Position numbers and translations under genes: made by a program. Of a stretch of DNA of 43,538 nt, positions 17,024 to 26,000 are shown in pieces (position 1 is the stretch's first letter; each line of letters starts with the position of its first letter). The notes below the pieces were generated by a model that did no database searches, was not told where the DNA came from, and saw only the letters and a program-made list of their open reading frames with translations. The stretch is from a virus. Location of the stretch: IMG/VR virus record IMGVR_UViG_3300018036_000021, positions 1-43,538 of that record; one strand, 5' to 3'.

Positions 17024-20000
17024 TAGCTTTCGCTAGAGTTAAAGGGAGCAGGTGTCACTTCTAGCTCTGTCTCTGTCGAGTTTATCTTAACAAGAGGCTT
17101 GCCTTTAATTCTATATCTATCCGCAGAAGCAAAACCTTCTCCATAACCCGTAGGAGAAATCTGACCACCTATTGTCAACTGTGAACTATTTGTGTTTGCA
17201 GATAATGGAGATCTGGTTGCACCATCTATACAATGTGTGACGACAAGAAGTTGAAGCTCATCACCATAAGATCTAACATTCCCATTGAAACTCTCTTCAA
17301 AGTTTTTAACAAGCATTGCTCTACACGCAAGAACAGAACCTTTTAATACAGGCTTAGAGCTTTCATTCAAAGATACAGATAAGAAGCTAAAAGGAGAGCC
17401 AGGTACATTACCAGAAGCACCAAATATTGAACCACTCCCTCTCGAGATAGAGTAGTAAGTATTGCTCTCTGCTAAAGGAACTGACTGACTCAAATCCCCA
17501 TCTGTTAATTGCAAGACCTCACCAGACACACCAACTGCTCTAGTGTAAGGTCTGCCCTCATTATTTACAGGTACTGAATTAGATAATGTAGAGATGTTTC
17601 CTGTAGATGAAAGTAAGTAGCTTGATTGGTTGTTTAAAATGTCCTCACAGAGAAGATCAGAGTCTCTTACTAAAGAGCCTAAGGGGAGTCTTGAAGAAAG
17701 CCCTACAAGGGAAATAGGAGTGTTCCCTTGCCCAGCGTTACGAGGATTGAAATCAGTTCTTGAGAAATTAACATGAGTCTTACCTCTTGAGGGAAGCCCT
17801 AATGAACCCTCTAAAGTGACACCATTAACTGAGTCATAGAAGTTAAAACTCATAGGTGTTTCTCTAAGACCCTCAAAGATTTGAATGTTCCTACCTGCAT
17901 ATGCCTTGTTTAACAAGATGCTACTCTCTAAGTTGTCATAAGGCTCTCTAGTAATAACCCCAAAGAACTTAGAATTGCCACCATCATACAAGCCAGATAC
18001 TTGGAAAGCCTCATAACTCTTACTCTGCAAGAAAGCAATTAAGTTGGAAACCATTTCCTCTGCATTAGCACCAGATAAAGTATGTGCAAAGCCACCAGAT
18101 TCTTCAGTATTTGTAAAAATGAAAGCCACAGGGTCTTGAACATACTGTGCACTTGCTGATTCAAACAAGAAGATAGAAGCATATCCACCTTTGTTTGGCT
18201 CAAGTGTGAAAGTAGAGGTTAAAGTCTTAGGGTAAACTCCATTATAAAGCGAGGGGTTTCGGAAAACCTTATGCTCTGTGTGACCTACATCAGTTACTGT
18301 CGATGGGAACACAGCCCCACCAATCTTACCTGTTCCTAATGTGGTGTAGAAATCCATACTTGCAAGAACTTGTAAGTTCCTTCGATTTAGCAAATCTACA
18401 TTTGTTTGGTCTCTCGAACCAAGCTGTAAATCACTAACGCTCTTTCTACCATAAGGCAAAGTCTGATCTGTGTTGTCCAAGAGATTAATCCCTTTTGTAA
18501 AGAAAGGATCTCCTTGATAAACAGATCTCTTGTAAGCCACAGAAATCTTAGAACCAAGAGGTGGTGCAAAAGGAATCACTGAATCCACAGGTATACGACT
18601 CACATCAGCAGCATTACGGACAGTACCTGCACCATTAAATCTTCTAACAAGCACGTTCCTATTATTAGAAATGAAGCCATCTGAAAAACCAAAGACCACA
18701 GCTTCAACCACATAGTCAAAGTCTTTAAACGCTAAAGTCTCGTTGTATGTTGGAATACGAGTAATATCAATAGAGTGCTCTGTTAAAATATATGTGTGTG
18801 CATCTTCATATAAAGAGTTATTGATATCCAGATTACCGCCATTTTGGTTGATATATAGAGTGAATGATGAAGTGTCTGTCCTAAGTAAGTTAGGACAGTC
18901 ACCATTTAAGACAGCATCTATTTGAGTGATTCTGTCAGCATTATGCCCACTTGTATTACCTGCACCAACAATGTGTTGTAGGTAAGCACTTCTCTCATAG
19001 ATACCATAAACTCTCACTACACCATAATAAGGAGGTAGCTCTATACCTTGAAGATTAGTTCCAAAGTCACTTGTAGGTGCATATATGGGATTTGTTCTAG
19101 AGTTTACTTGACCACCCTCTTCTCTTTTTCTAACACCAATGGCATTTACATTAGAGAGAGTCTGGTCATATTTACCATATACACCTTGTGTATCAAACAA
19201 TAAAGGTTCTACACCTGGAGTACCTTGATTTGAAATACCACCCACAATGTTAAAAACAGGGTCAGAGCTAGAAGTCTTGTCCACAAAAATATGATTCAAT
19301 CCGTTCAAGAAAGAGTCACTTGAAGAAGTTCTAGTGTGTAATGGTATATCTTGCCTACCAAATCTAGGTACTAAAGCTTCTGGAATAACATATGCACCTG
19401 TGGACAAGAATAGGGAAGCACCATCTACTAAATCACCATTAGAATAGTTTGCAGGGATCAAGCTTTGAACTGATTCATGTTGATGTACTAAGACTTGCTT
19501 CTTTTGATAAGGTCTCAAAACAAGAGTCTTTGAACCCTCATCTTTAAAAACTTCACTCTCTCTATCAGCTTCTTCATTTATAATATTCCCACCAAGCTTG
19601 CTAGCATCTGCCCAACCTACAGGAAGACTTGAAGAAGGTAGTCTATTCCACAAAGAGATATGGTTCTTCACGGGAAGATTAATCTCACCTGAAACAAGAG
19701 GGATCTCAGAAGTATTTGCAACATCCAAGTCGCTTGGAGCATTGTTTAGTAAATGCTCTCTATTTGGAGGTGTGATACCTATCTTATGGATGTTTTTAGG
19801 AACATTCGCAGTTGCACCCAAAGCTGGTGGGTACAAGACAGAAACACTAAGCTGGAACTCATTATTAGTATTTAATATAGTCCCAGAGCCTTCAGTCACA
19901 GCTATACAGATATCGTCATCAAACTCTGTCATCTCTTGGCTTCTAAACTCTATTGTTAAAGAAATACCATCATCTAGCAAGCCATCCCTATCTCCTATAT

Positions 20001-22209
20001 TATCTATGGGTTCAAGGATAAAAGTGTCTGCAATGCCAGCAGAAGGATTCCAAGGTGTGAGGTTTTTGTCAATATAGTAATCTGAACTCACAAAGTAAGA
20101 GTTAAGACTGATTACTTTATAAACACCATTGTTCTTTGAACCTTGTGTAGGGTCACCATAAACAACAGCATATAGATTCGACTCGTCACCTAAATATAGA
20201 TTGGAGTTGAATGGAGAAACGAGAGCCATATCCTCTGCACTAAGAGGGTTAGAGTTCAGCTTAACTGCAAGGACTTGATCATATTCATCGCTCACAGCCC
20301 CTTGCACATCTGACATCACTGATTCATTAAATGCAGATTTCTTATACAGTACAGTGTAGTTGTGGTTGTTCTTGTCTGGGTCAGAAACACTTGTCACAAA
20401 ACTTTCTGTTCCTCTGTTTCGACCTAAAACAATGAAAGGCTTTTCAAAGTTTGAAACAAAAGTAGGGTAGCTTATATTCTCATGCTCCGAGCCAAGCTGC
20501 TCAATAATAAAAGGTGGTCTCTTTTTCAGATTCACAGACCCATTCTCTCTAGGAGAAATAAATCTGATACCCTTGTCTTGAATAGAGTTGCCTTTTATAC
20601 CATAACCCAGATTATCTAAAGACCCATCCAAAGTAAGGAAAAGCAAAGAGCTGGTTTGTAAAGGTGTAGCACCATCAAATAAGAAAGCAGAAGGACTTAA
20701 ATCTGGTCCAATCTCCCATTCGTTTTGAGAGCTTACGTTCAAGTTAACTGTACTCAAGCCATTAGCATCTCTACTTACAACAGGGTTTAAGTATAAAGTA
20801 AGACCCATTTGAGGAACAGATGCATCTGACCAAGTATCTCTAAACCCATTAGGGTAATCCATCTGGTGTGTTCTGTTTGAAGCAACACTACTCAAATAAG
20901 AAACTTCTTCAATAGTCGTTCCTTGGCAATATGAGTTAATAGAGTTTTGCTTAAAGGTAGATTTAAGCTCTCCAAATAAAAGGTCTGCTACAGAACTTTC
21001 AAGAAGGGATTGATAATCCCACTCCCCTAAAGTTGTAGCATGTCTCATATCTAAGATGTCTTCAGGGTGAACTTCATCTGCAAATTTCCCATCAGGTCTT
21101 GAGTTGTGAAGTCTTATTCTAACACCAGAAGAATGGTACTTGGCCTGTGTTCCTGCAACACCTCTTTGTTCAATAGTAATAGTGTTCGTATTAAGATCAA
21201 TGCTTGAAGCTTTAATAATCTCTTTTGAAAGGCCACTACCAATAACAAAGAATCTTGAAGTCACTCCAGAGAACAAGTCTAAATCAGAAAGCTCTGACCC
21301 CTCAAGATTAGATAATGTGAATGCACCTAAAAAGTCTCTACTTAAAGAAGAATCTAGTGAGGCTAGCACTAAAGGAGATGCATCTTGTGAGCTACTAGAA
21401 GAAGGCTTTCTATTTACTGAACCATTCTGGTTCGGACCACCTGCATTGGAGACATCTCTGTAAGGTTCTTCGTTTCTTCTGAACACACTACACAGTGGGA
21501 TTCCATAGATTTTATTCTCAGACAAATAGTCATCATTCACTTCTGCAACCCAAAGACCTGCATCTCCCTCTACATGACTAAATGCTACATTTGCAGAACC
21601 ATCTGTTGGACCTACAGCAGTAACTAAAGGACTAGACATACCTTCTGGACTTGCTTTCAAGTCTACACTTGAAACAACTCGGATTTGATACTGTGTCTGA
21701 ACCCTTTTAGTTGTTTCAAACCCAACCAAGCCATCTACTAATTCATCAGATAAAGAAACAGAACCTGCTACATTACCATTCTGATAGATTTCTGTAGGAG
21801 AAGGCTTATTATCTACGAGTCCACTGTTCTCGGCAGAAATAATAGAGTTCCAGACTTCTAAGAATACAAAGTCCACCCTTGAACCAGATGGAGGTGGTGG
21901 TGGCAACTTAATTTCAAGCTCTTCTACATTTACAACTTGTCCATTAACAACCGCAGAAAAAGACTTAACTTTAAAGTAGTTAGACCATAAATCTCTAAAG
22001 ATATAATCACGATCAGAAGATCGAGGGTCAATTAAAACACCACTGTGGGCTTGAGCCTTAACTAGATCTTGAAGATTTTGCTTGGCTATCTGACCTACTA
22101 AGTTTAGTTCACTATCTAAGGGGGGCTTTCCAGCTTGCCAAATTACATTCTGATACTGTGTCCCTTCAGCATTTAATGTTCGGCTTGCGTAAGTCTTAAA
22201 ATCATCCAT
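17023..22209 (-). CDS. Giant baseplate-rim / fibre protein (1728 aa), paralogue of the 1057-aa protein
   Basis: This is a 1728-residue beta-rich protein without membrane segment or signal peptide. Residues 25-37 read QAGKPPLDSELNL, a motif shared with the 1057-residue protein. It is reminiscent of the 'QxGRxxLDxDWN' start of DUF6519-type injection-system proteins, a comparison made from memory. Further shared blocks are VDFVFLEVW (~113-121), IYGIPLCSVFRRNE, and SRPDGKFADEVHPEDILDMR. The C-terminal block (VLACRAMLVKNF...ELQLLVVTHC) also aligns with the paralogue's end. The extra ~600 residues lie mainly in the second half. A polyproline stretch (LPPPPPSGS) precedes the VDFVFLEVW block. AGGTAGG lies before the ATG. 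Position among wedge and fibre genes suggests a peripheral baseplate or receptor-contact role. Confidence 0.6.
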   Translation of the reverse strand: MDDFKTYASRTLNAEGTQYQNVIWQAGKPPLDSELNLVGQIAKQNLQDLVKAQAHSGVLIDPRSSDRDYIFRDLWSNYFKVKSFSAVVNGQVVNVEELEIKLPPPPPSGSRVDFVFLEVWNSIISAENSGLVDNKPSPTEIYQNGNVAGSVSLSDELVDGLVGFETTKRVQTQYQIRVVSSVDLKASPEGMSSPLVTAVGPTDGSANVAFSHVEGDAGLWVAEVNDDYLSENKIYGIPLCSVFRRNEEPYRDVSNAGGPNQNGSVNRKPSSSSSQDASPLVLASLDSSLSRDFLGAFTLSNLEGSELSDLDLFSGVTSRFFVIGSGLSKEIIKASSIDLNTNTITIEQRGVAGTQAKYHSSGVRIRLHNSRPDGKFADEVHPEDILDMRHATTLGEWDYQSLLESSVADLLFGELKSTFKQNSINSYCQGTTIEEVSYLSSVASNRTHQMDYPNGFRDTWSDASVPQMGLTLYLNPVVSRDANGLSTVNLNVSSQNEWEIGPDLSPSAFLFDGATPLQTSSLLFLTLDGSLDNLGYGIKGNSIQDKGIRFISPRENGSVNLKKRPPFIIEQLGSEHENISYPTFVSNFEKPFIVLGRNRGTESFVTSVSDPDKNNHNYTVLYKKSAFNESVMSDVQGAVSDEYDQVLAVKLNSNPLSAEDMALVSPFNSNLYLGDESNLYAVVYGDPTQGSKNNGVYKVISLNSYFVSSDYYIDKNLTPWNPSAGIADTFILEPIDNIGDRDGLLDDGISLTIEFRSQEMTEFDDDICIAVTEGSGTILNTNNEFQLSVSVLYPPALGATANVPKNIHKIGITPPNREHLLNNAPSDLDVANTSEIPLVSGEINLPVKNHISLWNRLPSSSLPVGWADASKLGGNIINEEADRESEVFKDEGSKTLVLRPYQKKQVLVHQHESVQSLIPANYSNGDLVDGASLFLSTGAYVIPEALVPRFGRQDIPLHTRTSSSDSFLNGLNHIFVDKTSSSDPVFNIVGGISNQGTPGVEPLLFDTQGVYGKYDQTLSNVNAIGVRKREEGGQVNSRTNPIYAPTSDFGTNLQGIELPPYYGVVRVYGIYERSAYLQHIVGAGNTSGHNADRITQIDAVLNGDCPNLLRTDTSSFTLYINQNGGNLDINNSLYEDAHTYILTEHSIDITRIPTYNETLAFKDFDYVVEAVVFGFSDGFISNNRNVLVRRFNGAGTVRNAADVSRIPVDSVIPFAPPLGSKISVAYKRSVYQGDPFFTKGINLLDNTDQTLPYGRKSVSDLQLGSRDQTNVDLLNRRNLQVLASMDFYTTLGTGKIGGAVFPSTVTDVGHTEHKVFRNPSLYNGVYPKTLTSTFTLEPNKGGYASIFLFESASAQYVQDPVAFIFTNTEESGGFAHTLSGANAEEMVSNLIAFLQSKSYEAFQVSGLYDGGNSKFFGVITREPYDNLESSILLNKAYAGRNIQIFEGLRETPMSFNFYDSVNGVTLEGSLGLPSRGKTHVNFSRTDFNPRNAGQGNTPISLVGLSSRLPLGSLVRDSDLLCEDILNNQSSYLLSSTGNISTLSNSVPVNNEGRPYTRAVGVSGEVLQLTDGDLSQSVPLAESNTYYSISRGSGSIFGASGNVPGSPFSFLSVSLNESSKPVLKGSVLACRAMLVKNFEESFNGNVRSYGDELQLLVVTHCIDGATRSPLSANTNSSQLTIGGQISPTGYGEGFASADRYRIKGKPLVKINSTETELEVTPAPFNSSES

Positions 22210-22228
22210 GTTGCCTACCTTTATTCTT

Positions 22229-23023
22229 TCAGTACATCAAAGTGTATGTTAAGAGGTTTATATCCCAATCAGTGTAATTGACAAAAGCCAACCTTATAGT
22301 ATTTCTTCTCTGAGGAAAAGAGAATGAAGTGAGGTTAGTTATCTCTGAATAGGTACTACCATTGTCTCCAGAAATATAAACTCTAAGGAAATTTTCAAGA
22401 CCTCTTTTAGTTTGATACTCAACTTTGCCTGTTTGATTTAACATGCCGAAGGTTGCTGGTGTGCTAGAAAGGTCGCTACTGTCTTTGGTATGTTTCCTAA
22501 GACAATCTTTGAAGTAAACCATAAACTCAAAACGACCACGACCATCTGGTGTTGAACCCTCAATATCTATCTCTTGAGTAATTAAGCATTTGTTCTTAGG
22601 TGAGGTCATATCTGTAGTTAAGGTTGAACCCTCGATTGTGTTTTTCCTTGGGCTTCTTCCTATAACACAGGTTTTATTAGGACCAGAGCTTACTTTATAG
22701 CCTGTCCTCAATAAAGAACCTGCATCTGTGCTTGGGAAAAAGCCATTCTCAAATGGGTGGTTTAAGTCTTCTAAGTAGTTGTGATCAAAGACATCAAAAC
22801 TAGGGAAAGCTTGAACAAACTTATTATGAACAAGGTCTTTAAAATTACTTCTTACTTGAGCAGCACTCAGTGAAGTATCCAAAGAATCTAAATCCCTACT
22901 TAGGTCAAATTGCTCTGGGTAGTCAATTACATACTTACCTGTCATCTCTGTTAATAGAGAGTTTGAAAAACTAGGAAGTACCTGAATCAAACTATCATCA
23001 GCTCGGTTGAATATCGCAGGCAT
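22229..23023 (-). CDS. Putative virion-associated protein (264 aa)
   Basis: I cannot assign this 264-residue protein to a family. It starts MPAIFNRADDSLIQVLP and appears mixed alpha/beta, with many Ser, Thr and Asn residues in the second half and a beta-rich C-terminus (NFLRVYISGDNGSTYSEITN ... TIRLAFVNYTDWDINLLTY). The start codon overlaps the stop of the 1901-residue gene as TAATG and has AAAGGAG seven bases upstream, so it is well translated and coupled to that gene. It lies between two giant rim proteins, and the gap to the next gene is 19 bases. It may be a small adaptor or a chaperone for either giant neighbour; this is inference from position. Confidence 0.45.
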   Translation of the reverse strand: MPAIFNRADDSLIQVLPSFSNSLLTEMTGKYVIDYPEQFDLSRDLDSLDTSLSAAQVRSNFKDLVHNKFVQAFPSFDVFDHNYLEDLNHPFENGFFPSTDAGSLLRTGYKVSSGPNKTCVIGRSPRKNTIEGSTLTTDMTSPKNKCLITQEIDIEGSTPDGRGRFEFMVYFKDCLRKHTKDSSDLSSTPATFGMLNQTGKVEYQTKRGLENFLRVYISGDNGSTYSEITNLTSFSFPQRRNTIRLAFVNYTDWDINLLTYTLMY

Positions 23024-26000
23024 TAACCTTCTCCTTTAACAGGCTTCTTATATTCAGAACTTAATCCTGTCGGTGCTACATTTAAATTATGTGTATAAGT
23101 TATCTTGTTTGTTAAAGATGAGGATTGTTTAACATAACTCTCATAACTCAATAAATCTTCTGTCCTTGCATAATACAATGTAGGATTTCCATATAGATCA
23201 ATAGAAGTAAAATCTGGTCTATCAATAGCTTCATCCCTATCAAAATTAGAACCATCTGGTCTAAGAACCTCTATCCCCATCAACCCTCTCCTTGACCATA
23301 AAGGTGCTCGGTCATCAGGTGGGTAAGAGTGACCAAGATAAGAAGTGTTAGGTGAAGGATGGATGTCTATGATTGAAACATTGTTAGGTGTCCCATTAGC
23401 AATATCTGCAATCTCTAAAGTCAAATCACTAATATCTGTTGCGTTTACTAGCTTAGTATTGTCGTCAGGATGTACTTCATACTTAGGGTGGTCTGGATGA
23501 GAAAGAACAACTTTAACAAGCATTGGTGCTTCAAAGTTCTTAGCTCCAGCGATAGTTGAGTCCACAGAAGATAAGTTGTTCTGGTTTCTGAGGTAAATAG
23601 TATCAGTAGGACAGTTGTCTACTCTATACTCTTTAGAGAAGCCTAAATACTCATCTTTAGAGATGTTACTCGAGTCTCCAACAGGCAAACTTGTGTCTGC
23701 ACCCCATGAGTTAAAGGCAGGGACAAAGCCCAAGTTCAACTTTAAGTCCAAGCAAGCCAGACCTTCTTCTACTAAATACTTTTCTTCATAAGAAAGACAG
23801 CAACCTGCACCATCTACTAAAGGATCATCTTTTCTACTTGTTGCACCATTAGGGTCTTTATTTCCAACATTTGGATCTGATTTGTCTCCTGTCCAATGTC
23901 TGTAAGATTCGCCTATCTCACCATCTTTCACACCCACATCTAGCCAAGCAGTTAAACCTGGAACTTTAACAAAAACTCTCATTACTCGCTTTCTACAAAG
24001 ATACTGAGAGCCACTTACCTCATGGACTAAACCATCCCTTTTCTGGAGAGGGAAATTTCTATCTACAAATGAAATCATATCCCAATCTATACCAACAAGC
24101 CTTAGATTAACAGGGGCAAACCTAAAGCCTCTTTCATCAGGGTATACTTCTGCTCTAATCCATTGACCAGATTCAATCAAACCATAGTTCTGAGCTTCAA
24201 GGTAAGTTCTATTTTCCTCGCCTTGCTCTGTGTCCTCAACCCAATTCTTATTCCAATAAGGTGCTTGAGGTGTTAGTGTAGGATTCTTTCCAAAGTTAAG
24301 ATCAAATGCTCTGACATACCCAACATCTGGATAGTCATTAGGGTCAGCAAAATCACTAAGTAGGGAAGTCTTATAATAATTAGGTTGAGCGTGTCTCAAC
24401 TTAGGATTGAGTGAGAAACCTGCATTGTTTAAGTCATCATCAACCCAATCAGAACCCTCTCTTGTATCTGTTGAACCTATGTTTGCATTAGGTAAGAAAT
24501 ACCCCTCGTTAGAAGCAATGAGGTTATTAGCCCCTGTAGTCTGACCCTCAAAAGAGAAAGCTGCATTACTAGAAAAGTCCATATAAGGATAAACAAGCAA
24601 ACCTCTTGGTGGTGTTCCATACTTAGAACCACTCATTAAGTTTCTTGTCATATCTGGGAAACCTATTACCTGTGCTTCTCTCCAATCATTCTCAAGAGGG
24701 TCTGTTGACATAGCAGCCCTTCTAATGTGCCAGCTATTTCTTAAATAACCTGCACCACCATGACCTGCTCTTTTCCTAAAGAGATCATCAGCAGGGAAAG
24801 AATCAAGAAGATCTAAGAAAACTCGGCCATTAAAAGTGCTTTCATCTCTAACAGGGAAGCAGATATAGCCAGAATTGACCCCTGCACCACCATTCGGCAA
24901 TCCTGGTCCTTGCAAGTTTTCAATCAAGTCAGTATTTGAATTGAACATGTTGTCTGGAAGTGCTGGATTAAAATTAGCTACCGAATTGTTACTGTATCTT
25001 GCAGAAGAAGTAGGGTCTCCTACTACTGTAAGCAAGTGCTGTAAACTAGACTCTATTCTGTAAGACTCATCTAAGAACCTCTCTTGTGTGTCTTTTCTTC
25101 TAGTAAAGAGAGACTTCAAAGGGATTCTAGGATTGTAAGTAGGAGCTACAGCATGAATCTGATCTTCTGCAAAGTATGGTTCATTACCTAGCCCAGAGAC
25201 TGTTATAAAGCCTCTTATGTCTTGGGTAAAGTTACCATATTCAGGAAGCTCCATGTTTCCTGTAGGTGCTACCTCAATAAAGACATCCCCATAATGAATT
25301 TCACCAACAAGGTCATAACTTGGTCTTGGGTGAGGATGAGGTATTGATGACTCATACGAAAATAAAGAAGTTCTTCTTAAGTACTTTATACCCCTAACAT
25401 GAGAAGTATAACCAACATCCGCAACAGGGTTTGCCACAGGTGGTGGGAACAAGGTGTCCTTCCCTAACCATTGACATTGGTTAGTATTCACCCCTGCTAG
25501 ATTGTCATAAAGGCTGTTTGTTCCAGCATAAGCATTCCAGACCGACTGTGCAGGGTTTAACTCTTCAACTACTTTAAGCTGAAGGTCTGAGTAAGCAGAC
25601 CCACCAATACTAGAGATACTTTGATTTGCTGTTGTCTCATCAAAGTTTAAAGGATTGAGTGGGCTTGCTGCTGTGTAAGGAACAGAAGGATAACACTCAA
25701 TATAGTAATCTACATCTTTAACAAGTAAGAAACGAGCATCTGCATGAGTAGTCACAGCTAATCTAGAATCGTTGTTCTCTACAGGTCTATAAACAGGTCT
25801 GTTTTGAGGGTATCTGTACTTAGGGTCTGTGTTCACATTATTATCTGCATGGCTCACACGATTCCAACCAGAACAAAGCTCCAAAGCATAACCATTTGCT
25901 TCATCTCCACCGATAGGAAGAAGTTCTAGCTCTTGGTATATCCTATAACCTTCTTCATCATATCTATAAATTGAGAAGGACTGACCTGCAACTTTGGGAT

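Noticed and set aside
19598-20077. 159-codon open frame on the plus strand
   Set aside because: It is antisense to the 1728-residue gene and shows only mirrored composition.
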